Positions 35,874 through 44,342 of a DNA stretch of 64,000 nt are shown here, one piece after another. The position numbers and the translations under genes are program-made. A model generated the notes under the pieces. That model saw nothing but the letters and a program-made list of their open reading frames with translations, was not told the DNA's origin and did no database searches. Source of the stretch: JAKFWF01 sp031374115 (GTDB lineage Bacteria; Pseudomonadota; Alphaproteobacteria; Rhizobiales; Hyphomicrobiaceae); the NCBI GenBank assembly GCA_031374115.1, contig JANMNO010000005.1, positions 65,444-129,443 of the forward strand. Direction: 5' to 3'. The stretch's first letter is position 1. The number at the start of each line of letters is the position of its first letter.

Positions 35874-38336
35874 ATGAAACTGCCGATCGACGATGTGCTG
35901 GACGAGATCCGCACGACGCTGGCTGCGTCGCCGAACGCCGTTCTGGTCGCGCCGCCCGGAGCCGGCAAGACGACGCGGGTACCGTTGGCGCTGCTCGACG
36001 AGCCTTGGCAGCGCTTCAGGAAAATCCTCATTCTCGAGCCGCGCCGGTTGGCAGCGCGCGCGGCTGCCGAGCGCATGGCGTCGACCCTCGGCGAGAAGGT
36101 CGGCGAGACCGTTGGCATTCGCGCCCGTCTCGACAGCCGGGTCGGCCCGAAGACCCGCATCGAGGTGATAACGGAGGGCGTGTTCGCGCGCATGATCATC
36201 GATGATCCATCGCTCGACGGCATCGGTGTGGTCCTGTTCGATGAATATCACGAGCGCTCGCTAGATGCCGATCTGGGGTTGGCCCTCGCGCTCGATGCGC
36301 AAGCGGGATTGCGCGAAGATCTGCGCATCCTCGTCATGTCGGCGACGCTCGATGGCGCACGCGTGGCGGGGCTGCTCGGCGGTGCACGCGTGATCGAATC
36401 GCATGGTCGCAGTTACCCGGTCGAAACGAAATATCTCGGCCGTGACCCGCGCGGCCGCATCGACGATCAGGTCGTCGAGGCGATCGTGAAAGCGGTCCGC
36501 GCCGAGCCGGGATCCATCTTGGCGTTCCTGCCTGGCCAGGGCGAAATCCGCCGCGTTGCCGAACGATTGGCCGAACGCATCGACGATGCCACGATCGAGA
36601 TCGCGCCGTTGTACGGAGCCATGGACCGGGGTGCCCAGGATCTCGCGGTGAAACCTGCGCGCGCGGGTCGCCGCAAGATCGTACTGGCGACGTCGATTGC
36701 CGAAAGCTCGATCACCATCGAGGGGGTACGAGTGGTGATCGATTGCGGGCTTGCGCGCGTGCCGCGTTTCGAGCCCGATGCTGGCGTGACACGATTGGAA
36801 ACGGTCCGGATCAGCCGGGCCAGTGCCGATCAACGGCGAGGCCGTGCTGGGCGAACCGAGCCGGGAGTGTGCTATCGCCTGTGGGACGAGCCGCAAACGC
36901 AAGCGTTGCTGCCGTTCGCTGCGCCGGAAATTCTCAACGCCGATCTGGCAAGTTTGCTGCTCGATTGCGCCGCCTGGGGCGAGGCGGATCCGCTACGCTT
37001 GTCGTGGCTTGATCCGCCGCCGCGCGCAGCCCTCCTGTCGGCGAAGTCCGAGTTGCAAACACTTGCAAGCCTAGATGCGGAAGGCCGCATCACCAATCAC
37101 GGGCGTCGACTGCGATCGCTGCCATTGCCACCGCGCCTTGCCGCCATGGTGACCGCGGCAGCGTCCCTCGGAGCAACGCGCGAAGCTGCCGAGATCGCGG
37201 CCTTGATCGTCGAGCGTGGACTTGGTGGCAATGACGTCGATCTTGGGCATCGTCTGACGAACTTCCGGCGTGATCGCGGAGAGCGGGCGCAAGCGATGCG
37301 CGGCTTGGCGCAGGGGTGGAGCAAACTGGCCGAGGCCGACACGCCGAAGAAAGACATCGGCGCGCCACTCTCGCCTGCAGCGCTGCTCGCCCTTGCCTTT
37401 CCGCATCGCATCGCCAAAGCACGCGGGCGCGATGGGCAGTTCCTGCTGGCGAATGGGCGCGGCGCCAATGTCGACGCGGCCGATGCGCTCGCGCGATCAG
37501 CCTACATTGTCGTTGCCGAGATGGCAGGTGCGGCGGCATCGACCCGCATACTTCTCGCAGCTCCCATCGACGAAGCCGAAGTGCGCGACATTGCGGCGGA
37601 CCGCATCAAGCACACGGACGATGTCGCATTCGACAAGGCTGCAGCAGCGCTACGTGGCCGTCGAACGAGCCGGCTCGGCGCGATCACGCTGGCATCCGTG
37701 CCGCAAGCGGTTGCTCCCGACCACGCGACGGCACCGCTGCTGGCCGACGGCATCGCCGGGCTTGGGATCGATCGTCTACCTTGGTCGAAAGCGCAAATGC
37801 AAATGCGCGACCGCGTCGGATTTCTGACGCCGACCGCACCGCAGGATTGGCCGGACTTATCCGACGCCGCCCTTGCCATCACGGTGCGAGAATGGCTCGC
37901 GCCACACCTGTCGAACAAGACGAAACTTGCTGAAATTGGCGCCGACGATCTAGCGACCGCGCTCGATACACTGCTCCCGTGGGATCTGCGCCAGCGTCTC
38001 GACCGCGAGGCGCCGACGCACTTTACCGCGCCGACCGGCAACGCTCACGCAATCGACTACGAGGGGCCAGGAAAACCCGCGCTCCACATCCGCGTGCAGG
38101 AACTGTTCGGGCTGCAAACGCACCCCGCCATCGCCAACGGTCGATTGCCGCTGACGCTCCATTTATTGTCGCCGGCGCAGCGGCCGATCCAGATCACGCG
38201 CGATCTTCCGGGCTTCTGGGTTGGCAGTTGGGCGGCCGTCAAAGCCGATATGCGCGGGCGATATCCCCGGCACCCCTGGCCCGATGATCCGGCGTCCGCC
38301 CAGCCGACAGCACGTGCCAAGCCGCGCGGAACCTAG
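35874..38336 (+). CDS. hrpB: ATP-dependent helicase HrpB
   Basis: An 820-residue DExH-box helicase: motif I APPGAGKTT (26-34), motif II DEYH (123-126), motif III SATLDG, motif VI QRRGRAGRTEPGVCYRLW, followed by the HA2-like and HrpB-specific C-terminal domains (HFTAPTGNAHAIDYEGPGKP near the end). HrpB is a widespread helicase of unclear physiological role. It stands alone, divergent from the cox cluster. Confidence 0.94.
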   Translation: MKLPIDDVLDEIRTTLAASPNAVLVAPPGAGKTTRVPLALLDEPWQRFRKILILEPRRLAARAAAERMASTLGEKVGETVGIRARLDSRVGPKTRIEVITEGVFARMIIDDPSLDGIGVVLFDEYHERSLDADLGLALALDAQAGLREDLRILVMSATLDGARVAGLLGGARVIESHGRSYPVETKYLGRDPRGRIDDQVVEAIVKAVRAEPGSILAFLPGQGEIRRVAERLAERIDDATIEIAPLYGAMDRGAQDLAVKPARAGRRKIVLATSIAESSITIEGVRVVIDCGLARVPRFEPDAGVTRLETVRISRASADQRRGRAGRTEPGVCYRLWDEPQTQALLPFAAPEILNADLASLLLDCAAWGEADPLRLSWLDPPPRAALLSAKSELQTLASLDAEGRITNHGRRLRSLPLPPRLAAMVTAAASLGATREAAEIAALIVERGLGGNDVDLGHRLTNFRRDRGERAQAMRGLAQGWSKLAEADTPKKDIGAPLSPAALLALAFPHRIAKARGRDGQFLLANGRGANVDAADALARSAYIVVAEMAGAAASTRILLAAPIDEAEVRDIAADRIKHTDDVAFDKAAAALRGRRTSRLGAITLASVPQAVAPDHATAPLLADGIAGLGIDRLPWSKAQMQMRDRVGFLTPTAPQDWPDLSDAALAITVREWLAPHLSNKTKLAEIGADDLATALDTLLPWDLRQRLDREAPTHFTAPTGNAHAIDYEGPGKPALHIRVQELFGLQTHPAIANGRLPLTLHLLSPAQRPIQITRDLPGFWVGSWAAVKADMRGRYPRHPWPDDPASAQPTARAKPRGT

Positions 38337-38443
38337 TTCTTGCCCGATTTGCGCCATACGGCGCACTTACGGGATTATTCGTCGCGGGCGGGAGATTCGC
38401 ACGATGACGTGATTCACGCGACGTATTCCTTGGGGGGATAATC

Positions 38444-39001
38444 ATGCATTCGATCGATCGGCGTTCAGCCCTGACATTGGCAATCTCAACGATTGCGGCC
38501 ACCGGCCTACCCAACGATGCTTCTGCCCGCCCCGGCGGATACGGCAACGATAAGGTCGGCCGCACGCTAGAGTCACTGTTTTGGCGCGTTCGCGGATCTC
38601 GCCGTTTGATTGAAAGAGCGGCCGGCGTATTGGTATTCCCAACCATCATCAAGGCGGGCTTCGGCATTGGTGCCGAGTACGGCGAAGGCACGTTACTCGT
38701 GCAGGGACGGCCCGCCGGCTATTACAATTGCGTATCTGGGTCGATTGGCTTTCAGCTTGGTGCGCAAGCCCGCTCCGTCGTCATTGTATTCGTGACACCG
38801 GAGGCCCTTGGTAGGTTCGAGCGCACCGATGGCTGGAAGGTCGGCGTCGATGGATCGGTGGCACTGATCACGGTCGGAGCCGGCGGCTCCGTCGACAGCG
38901 ACCGGATCGCCAATCCGGTGGTCGGCTTCATCTTCGACGGCAAGGGCCTGATGTATAACCTGACGCTCGAGGGCACCAAGATCAGCCGCATTTCACGCTA
39001 A
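38444..39001 (+). CDS. SYLF-domain (BPSL1445-type) lipid-binding protein, exported
   Basis: A 185-residue protein with a signal containing a twin-Arg (DRRSALTLAISTIAATGL) and a SYLF/Ysc84 domain: GVLVFPTIIKAGFGIGAEYG, GRPAGYYNCVSGSIGFQLGA, DGSVALITVGAGGSVDSDRI and a FDGKGLMYNLTLEGTKI end. The eukaryotic relatives bind phosphoinositides; the bacterial role is not settled. The start is ATG 38444 behind GGGGGGATAATC. Confidence 0.87.
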   Translation: MHSIDRRSALTLAISTIAATGLPNDASARPGGYGNDKVGRTLESLFWRVRGSRRLIERAAGVLVFPTIIKAGFGIGAEYGEGTLLVQGRPAGYYNCVSGSIGFQLGAQARSVVIVFVTPEALGRFERTDGWKVGVDGSVALITVGAGGSVDSDRIANPVVGFIFDGKGLMYNLTLEGTKISRISR

Positions 39002-39006
39002 AAAAA

Positions 39007-39035
39007 GCGAGCCGAAATTCGGTTTCGCGCGTTTT
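39007..39035 (+). terminator. Probable terminator after the SYLF gene
   Basis: GCGA-G-CCGAA, a one-base loop, TTCGG-TT-TCGC form an imperfect 9-bp stem, followed by GCGCGTTTT. A second G+C hairpin (CTCCCC/GGGGAG) lies at 39051-39065 just before the next gene. Confidence 0.45.
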
Positions 39036-39101
39036 AGGTGGCGCACGGCGACTCCCCTGCGGGGAGCCGGCCGCCGAGCGCGTTAGCGTTGGAGTTCAAG
39101 G

Positions 39102-39875
39102 CTGAAGATAGCGACCTTCAACATCAACAATATCAACAAGCGCTTTACCTGCCTCGCGACTTGGCTCGGCGAGGCGCAGCCCGATATCGTTTGCCTGCAG
39201 GAATTGAAAGCCTCGCAAGACCAGTTCCCCCACGAGCAATTGCGCGAGCTGGATTACCAGGCGCTCTGGAACGGCCAGAAGACCTGGAACGGGGTCGCGA
39301 TACTTAGCCGAGGCGCGCCGCCGTTACAGACGATGGATCATCTGCCAGGCGATGCTTCCGATTTGCAGAGCCGCTATTTGGAAGCAGCGGTCAATGGCAT
39401 ACTCATCGCCTGCATTTATCTGCCGAATGGCAATCCCCAGCCGGGTCCTAAATTCGATTACAAGCTGAAGTGGTTCGAACGTCTGATAAGCCGGGCCGCC
39501 GAACTGCGAAAGGCGAACATTCCGGTGGTGCTCGCCGGCGACTTCAACGTTGTACCGACGGATGCTGATATATACCCGACGCGATCATGGGACAATGATG
39601 CGCTCCTGCAGCCCCAAAGCCGGGCGGCGTTCCGTCGGCTTCTCGGTCAAGGCTGGACGGATGGAATTCGGGCGATCCATCCTTCGTCGACGATTTACAC
39701 CTACTGGGACTACAAGCGGAATCGCTGGCCGCGGGACGCGGGCTTGCGGCTCGATCACCTGCTATTGTCTGCGAAGATCAAGCGCCGTCTGTTATCGGCG
39801 GGCGTCGACCGCTGGGTTCGCGGCCTGCCCAACGCGAGCGATCACGCACCCGCCTGGATCGAACTCAAAGACTGA
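39102..39875 (+). CDS. xthA: Exodeoxyribonuclease III, apparently starting at CTG
   Basis: XthA removes 3' blocks and cuts abasic sites in base-excision repair. Residues KIATFNINNINKRF, DIVCLQELKAS (metal-binding Glu), VVLAGDFNVVPTDADIY, LRLDHLLLS and ASDHAPAWIEL are the EEP nuclease motifs. ATG/GTG/TTG starts exist only well inside (39204), which would delete FNIN and the catalytic Glu. The frame opens after TAG 39084-39086; the only plausible initiator matching the family Met is CTG 39102, with GGAG 7 bases upstream. From there it is 257 residues, the normal length. Confidence 0.85.
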   Translation: MKIATFNINNINKRFTCLATWLGEAQPDIVCLQELKASQDQFPHEQLRELDYQALWNGQKTWNGVAILSRGAPPLQTMDHLPGDASDLQSRYLEAAVNGILIACIYLPNGNPQPGPKFDYKLKWFERLISRAAELRKANIPVVLAGDFNVVPTDADIYPTRSWDNDALLQPQSRAAFRRLLGQGWTDGIRAIHPSSTIYTYWDYKRNRWPRDAGLRLDHLLLSAKIKRRLLSAGVDRWVRGLPNASDHAPAWIELKD

Positions 39876-39921
39876 AGATTTCGCATTCGATATCGGGATG
39901 CCATCCCGAACGGAGTATCGG

Positions 39922-40749
39922 CTAGATCTTGATCTTCGCGCGCGCATCCACCATTGCGGAAACCCAAGCTTTGCAGCTTTGGCCGATTGCACCGCCGTGC
40001 TGTGCCGCGACCGCGTTGACAGCTGAGATATAGCCATCAGCAAGCGTCGATCGCCCATCGCCGATACGAGCGGAAAACGCTGACACGCATGCGCCGGCGA
40101 TCCCCTTAGCATCGAGTGCCGGCAATCTGGAAATTCCAGCCTCGTCGATACCGCGATCGGCATCGTTCACGACCACTGCGAACACCGGGTACTTGACCGG
40201 CGTGTCCGGATCTCCGCCCAGCAATCCGCCGTGCGATGCGGTTACCGCGATGTGCCCGATATCGTCAGGCGTCACCAGCGAGATCGAATCAAGCACGATT
40301 ACCCGCACTCCATCATGGCCAAGCTCCGGCATCTCGACGCGCGCCTCCAATTCCGGTGCGGGTTTCGAGATGGGCGATTTCGCAGCCTTTGACATGATCG
40401 CCAGCGCTTCGGCACAGGCCATACCCGCCATCAGACCGAGGCTGCGAGCAGGCTCGTTCACGAATGACAAGCGGCCCTGCTCGTAACTGTGCTGGCCTTG
40501 ACCAATTCGTGCCGAGCGATGCGATAGGCACGCAGCTGGAATACCGTAGCACGCTAACAGGCCCAGCCCCGCCACGCCAGCGAAGTCGCGACCTACACCG
40601 GCGTCGTTGAGGATCACCGCGCCAGCTCCCTTGGTTGCTGCATACCATCCGGCGTAGCGCCCGCCGTGCGATGCCGCGACAACGGCTGCGCCCGCGTGCT
40701 CTGCCTGCAGGTGCGTGACGCTGTCGAGAATAAAGGGCTTGTTGCTCAC
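39922..40749 (-). CDS. Internally duplicated protein with repeated SHGG / ND / SARIG motifs, unknown function
   Basis: I do not recognise this 275-residue protein. It is made of two homologous halves, about 21-102 and 166-249. Each has a hydrophobic strand then ASHGG (27-30 and 172-175), a second strand ending VILNDAGVG or VVVNDADRG (Asn-Asp 48-49 and 195-196), GI, a Cys and S..SARIG (79-83 and 226-230), and a Ser-x-Val-Asn near the end. The conserved polar residues look like two active or binding sites. No signal or membrane helix is evident. GTG 40749 overlaps the stop of the CX3C peptide gene, so the two are translated together. Confidence 0.8.
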   Translation of the reverse strand: MSNKPFILDSVTHLQAEHAGAAVVAASHGGRYAGWYAATKGAGAVILNDAGVGRDFAGVAGLGLLACYGIPAACLSHRSARIGQGQHSYEQGRLSFVNEPARSLGLMAGMACAEALAIMSKAAKSPISKPAPELEARVEMPELGHDGVRVIVLDSISLVTPDDIGHIAVTASHGGLLGGDPDTPVKYPVFAVVVNDADRGIDEAGISRLPALDAKGIAGACVSAFSARIGDGRSTLADGYISAVNAVAAQHGGAIGQSCKAWVSAMVDARAKIKI

Positions 40750-41000
40750 GGGCCGCGCCTCTTTCCGGCGACAGACATGCCACCACGCCGCTTGGCGGCA
40801 CGCTTCGCAGCACACATGGGCGGACAGCGTTCCATGCACACGGCGAACCTGCGCGCTGTTCCCCCTGATTTCGTGCCGCAGACATTCGTGCAGTGTGCAT
40901 GGCAGGGCTGCGCGCCAGCTGCCTGCAGGAATGGCGGATTCATGACTGCAATCGTCAAAGCAACAAAACCCCATGCAAGAAGCACAATGCGATGAAGCAT
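40746..41000 (-). CDS. Small secreted twin CX3CX3C peptide, unknown function
   Basis: An 84-residue protein with an N-terminal hydrophobic signal (LHRIVLLAWGFVALTIAVMN, cleavage probably near AAGA) and a short mature part with two CX3CX3C units (CHAHCTNVC and CMERCPPMC) 12 residues apart, then a very basic tail (AAKRAAKRRGGMSV). The twin CX3C spacing suggests a disulfide-locked helical hairpin or metal binding. The TGA overlaps the GTG start of the duplicated protein gene, which is strong evidence that it is real. Start ATG 41000 has GGAG 10 bases upstream; longer frames are less protein-like. Confidence 0.65.
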   Translation of the reverse strand: MLHRIVLLAWGFVALTIAVMNPPFLQAAGAQPCHAHCTNVCGTKSGGTARRFAVCMERCPPMCAAKRAAKRRGGMSVAGKRRGP

Positions 41001-41174
41001 GACGCATACGCTCCATCCTGCGTCGCCAGCTCGGTCCGCCAAGACAAACGCCGCACCCTGAGACTTGTCAACTGCTTGGCGAATGGGGCAGCCACCACAC
41101 TGGCGAGGGCATCGTCCCTTGATTTTCGATCCGATGCCCTCGAAAGTCTCAGCCAACTTCCATCAGGAGATCTC

Positions 41175-42182
41175 ATGGCACCAAAGTCCAAGCCTTCGGG
41201 AGCCGGCGATAATTTGAAGCGCGTCATCGAGCTTTATCGAACCATGGTGCGCATTCGCGCCTTCGAGGAGGCAGCCCTTGCCGGTCATAAGGCCGGCGAA
41301 ATTCCAGGACCGCTGCATGTTTCGATCGGTCAAGAAGGCGTGGCGGCAGGAGTTTGCGCCAACCTTCGTAAGGACGATCGCCTGACCTCCAATCACCGCG
41401 GGCACGGCCACGCGATCGCGAAGGGTGCCAACCCCGCGCGCATGATGCTTGAGCTGTACGGGCGCGAAGGCGGTTATTGCGGCGGCAAAGGCGGCTCGAT
41501 GCACATCGCCGATTTCTCGGTCGGCATGCTCGGCGCCAATGGCGTCGTATCCGGCGGCATCCCGATCGCGGTTGGCGCCGCGCAAGGCCTCAAGATGTTG
41601 AAATCGGACGCCCTCGCCGTCTGCATGTTCGGTGACGGCGCGATCAACCGCGGACCGTTTCTCGAAGGGCTGAACTGGGCCGCGCTGTACAAGCTCCCCG
41701 TTTTGTTCGTGTGCGAGGACAATGGCGTTGCAGCTTTCACTGCCACCGCCAGCGTCACCGCCGGTCCGGGCGTGATTGCACGCGCCGATGCGCTCGGTGT
41801 GCCTGGCCTGGCGGTCGATGGTAACGATGTCATAGCCGTCGACGATGCGACGGGAAAGCTCGTGGCCAAAATCCGCGCCGGTTCGGGACCGCAAATTCTT
41901 CATGCCAAGACCTATCGATGGACAGGTCACACGTCGACCGATGCCGCCGCCTGGCGCGACCCCAAGGAGGTCGAGGCCGGCAAGGCGCGGTGCCCGATCG
42001 CTCGTCTCGAACAACTGCTCGGGGATCGCAGCGTCGAATCTCCCGGCTTCGCGATCATCGCCACGCAAGCGCAATCCGAGATGGAGGAGGCACGCGCGGC
42101 TTCGATGGCAGCCGCCTGGCCGAAGCCGGAAACCGCGTACGCGGATGTTCAAGACGTGGGAGCCGTCGCATGCCCGAAGTAA
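41175..42182 (+). CDS. TPP-dependent dehydrogenase E1 component, alpha subunit
   Basis: A 335-residue E1 alpha of the pyruvate/acetoin dehydrogenase family: YRTMVRIRAFEEAA start, HVSIGQEGVAAGV, YCGGKGGSMHI and the thiamine diphosphate motif FGDGAINRGPFLEGLNWAAL ending at an Asn pair. With the beta subunit it decarboxylates a 2-oxo acid or acetoin. The E2 and E3 genes normally beside such pairs are not here, so it might use a shared E2 or act alone. AGGAG lies before ATG 41175. Confidence 0.9.
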   Translation: MAPKSKPSGAGDNLKRVIELYRTMVRIRAFEEAALAGHKAGEIPGPLHVSIGQEGVAAGVCANLRKDDRLTSNHRGHGHAIAKGANPARMMLELYGREGGYCGGKGGSMHIADFSVGMLGANGVVSGGIPIAVGAAQGLKMLKSDALAVCMFGDGAINRGPFLEGLNWAALYKLPVLFVCEDNGVAAFTATASVTAGPGVIARADALGVPGLAVDGNDVIAVDDATGKLVAKIRAGSGPQILHAKTYRWTGHTSTDAAAWRDPKEVEAGKARCPIARLEQLLGDRSVESPGFAIIATQAQSEMEEARAASMAAAWPKPETAYADVQDVGAVACPK

Positions 42183-43141
42183 CTTTGATCGAAGCCGGGC
42201 GATTGGCGGCCCTACAGGAAATGCGCCGTGATTCGACCGTCTGGGTACTGGGCGAAGATGTCGCGCGCGGCGGCTTGTGGGGACAGTACAAAGGCTTCTT
42301 GGAAGAGTTCGGCGCCGAGCGCGTCGTCTCCACGCCGATTTCTGAATCGACGATCATGGGGGCCGGCCTCGGCGCGGCGCTCGTTGGAACGCGGCCGATC
42401 ATCGAGATGCGGATCTTCGATTTTGTGATGTGCGCGATGGATGAGTTGGTCAACCAGATCGCCAAAGTGCGCTACATGTTCGGCGGCCAGGCGAAACCCG
42501 CCGTGGTCGTGCGGATGCCGCACGGTATGTGGCGCAATTCCGCCGCCCAGCACAGCCAGATGCTGGAAGCCTGGTTCACGCACCTGCCGGGCGTTGTCGT
42601 GGTCGCGCCATCGTGTGCGGAGGACGAGGCCGGCCTGCTGGTCACGGCCATTCGCTCCGACGATCCGGTCCTGTTCTTCGATCCGAAGGACCTGTGGCAG
42701 GCGACCGGCATGGTCGACGACAACATAGCGCCGATACCGTTTGGCAAGGCCCGTCAGTTGTCGAAGGGCGATGCTGTGACGATCGTCACCTGGTCGGCAA
42801 TCGTGCCGAAGGTCGTCGAGGCGGTTGAGCTGCTCGCCACGGCGGGAATCGCGGTCGACGCTTACGATCTGCGGACGTTGTGGCCGTGGGACGAGGACGC
42901 CGTCGCAGCATCGGTCGAGCGGACCGGCAGATTGCTGGTCGTGCACGAGGCAGTCGAGGTGAGCGGCTTCGGGGCGGAGATCGTCGCGCGTATTGTAGAC
43001 CGACTTGGGCCGTCCAATATCAAGAGTGCCAAGCGTCTTGGCGCACCACGGCTACCGATCCCCTTCTCGCCTCCCCTGGAAACCCAAGTGCGTGTGACGA
43101 CCGGCAAGATCGTGACGATGGTCAAAGGAATGGTGGGTTAG
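42170..43141 (+). CDS. TPP-dependent dehydrogenase E1 component, beta subunit
   Basis: A 323-residue E1 beta (transketolase-like): VWVLGEDVARGGLWGQYKGF, VVSTPISESTIMGAGLGAAL, AMDELVNQIAKVRYMFGGQA and a C-terminal domain with DAYDLRTLWPWDEDAV. It binds the pyrophosphate-proximal side of TPP with the alpha subunit. Its start overlaps the end of the alpha gene by 13 bases. Confidence 0.92.
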   Translation: MPEVTLIEAGRLAALQEMRRDSTVWVLGEDVARGGLWGQYKGFLEEFGAERVVSTPISESTIMGAGLGAALVGTRPIIEMRIFDFVMCAMDELVNQIAKVRYMFGGQAKPAVVVRMPHGMWRNSAAQHSQMLEAWFTHLPGVVVVAPSCAEDEAGLLVTAIRSDDPVLFFDPKDLWQATGMVDDNIAPIPFGKARQLSKGDAVTIVTWSAIVPKVVEAVELLATAGIAVDAYDLRTLWPWDEDAVAASVERTGRLLVVHEAVEVSGFGAEIVARIVDRLGPSNIKSAKRLGAPRLPIPFSPPLETQVRVTTGKIVTMVKGMVG

Positions 43142-43144
43142 CAC

Positions 43145-44119
43145 ATGCCGATCGTCGAACCGGCGCCTTGGCGACACCAGTATTTCGAGCACGTGCAGTG
43201 CCCCGACGACGTGTTCGTGCCGGCCGATGATCCGGAGGCCTGGGACTGGAATCCAGCGCACCGCTGGGTATTCGACAAGCTGCAGCTGGCGTTGAGCCAA
43301 AATCTCGATGCCGGTCCACACGGTTTGATACCGAGGCGTTTTCCAGTTTTCTCCAAACCGATCTTCAATTTCGGCGGCTTGGGTGCCGGCAGCCGCATCC
43401 TTTCCTGTGCCGCCGCGTATCGAGAACACATGACCCCCGGTCACATGTGGATGCCGCTTCTCGAGGGCCCGCACATCTCGACCGACATGGCCGTCGCCGA
43501 CGGCAGTGTCGCTTGGATTCGCCACGCGACCGGACGGCCAACTGGCGAGGGCATGTTCGATTATTGGACTGTGCATGCAGCCGGTATGCCAAGCCTTGAA
43601 GCTCAGCTGCGAGCATGGGTTTCAAGCAAACTTCCCGGCTATACCGGCATGCTCAACGCAGAGACCATCGGCGCCACGGTTATAGACGCCCACCTGCGTT
43701 TTACCGATCAGTGGCCTGATTTGTATGGCGCCGGTTGGGTCGCAGCGCTCGTTGGACTATATCGCGATCGAGCATGGACCTTCGGCGAAACCGATCGCCG
43801 TGATGGCTACTCTTTGGCACTGTTTCTGCCGCACGGCCGCCAATACCGGCATCCACCGGCCGAGGTGGTCGCCGCAGTGCGTGCACTGCCCGGCATATCC
43901 AGCATGCAGATAACCTTCCATGAGGACCGGCCACCCGAGGCACATGCTATGCCTCCCGGTGGCTTTCGTGTCGCCCTCGTCAATGCCTGGGATTTGGCAG
44001 CGGGCCAGGCCGCGCGCGCCTATCTGCGAGAATGGTATGAGAGGGATGGCGACCGCAGCACTTGGCCGCTACACCTACCCATCACGGCTGAACAACACGA
44101 TGGACATCGTGGAAGCTAG
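43145..44119 (+). CDS. Unknown protein, possible ATP-grasp fold
   Basis: I cannot name this 324-residue soluble protein. Features suggest ATP-grasp: a Lys in FSKPIFNFGGLGAGSR as a nucleotide-binding strand, an acidic strand DMAVADGSVAWIRHATG, and an ETIGATVIDAHLRFTDQWPD segment like the Mg-binding Glu/Asn-Arg pair of these ligases. The C-terminal third lacks recognisable motifs. The gene begins 4 bases after the E1 beta stop and is in the same operon, so it probably acts in the same pathway; function is open. Confidence 0.6.
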   Translation: MPIVEPAPWRHQYFEHVQCPDDVFVPADDPEAWDWNPAHRWVFDKLQLALSQNLDAGPHGLIPRRFPVFSKPIFNFGGLGAGSRILSCAAAYREHMTPGHMWMPLLEGPHISTDMAVADGSVAWIRHATGRPTGEGMFDYWTVHAAGMPSLEAQLRAWVSSKLPGYTGMLNAETIGATVIDAHLRFTDQWPDLYGAGWVAALVGLYRDRAWTFGETDRRDGYSLALFLPHGRQYRHPPAEVVAAVRALPGISSMQITFHEDRPPEAHAMPPGGFRVALVNAWDLAAGQAARAYLREWYERDGDRSTWPLHLPITAEQHDGHRGS

Positions 44120-44321
44120 AGACTGCAACGGCGCGAAGCTCACCGAAGCCTGCTCGGTGACACTGATCAAGGACCTGAAAGTGAAGGGCTCGTCCGTGAC
44201 GCTGAAGCGCGACACGCTGTTCAAAGGCGTTCACCTCACCGGTAATGAGGAAGAGATCGAGTGCCGCTCGGACAAAATCAAAGGTTTGGTGCTAAAGACC
44301 GAATTCGTGAAGAAAGTTTGA
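44100..44321 (+). CDS. Mini PhnA/YjdM-domain protein
   Basis: A 73-residue protein equal to the C-terminal PhnA domain: VEARDCNGAKL, SVTLIKDLKVKGSSVTLKRD, GNEEEIECRSDKIKGLVLKT and EFVKKV. Full YjdM (PhnA) proteins are about 110 residues with an N-terminal zinc ribbon that is absent here. The domain is SH3-like and of uncertain role. It overlaps the previous gene by 20 bases in another frame. Confidence 0.82.
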   Translation: MDIVEARDCNGAKLTEACSVTLIKDLKVKGSSVTLKRDTLFKGVHLTGNEEEIECRSDKIKGLVLKTEFVKKV

Positions 44322-44342
44322 GGGGCGTGACCTGCCTTCCCC

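Noticed and set aside
39204..39875. Shorter exonuclease III starting at ATG 39204
   Set aside because: It would lose the FNIN and LQELKAS catalytic segments that are present just upstream in the same frame.
40893..41174. N-terminal extension of E1 alpha to 40893
   Set aside because: It crosses the region that encodes the minus-strand CX3C peptide and lacks family similarity; AGGAG precedes ATG 41175.
41163..42152. 329-codon open frame opposite E1 alpha
   Set aside because: No motif and no supporting ribosome site; the E1 alpha TPP signature lies on the other strand.
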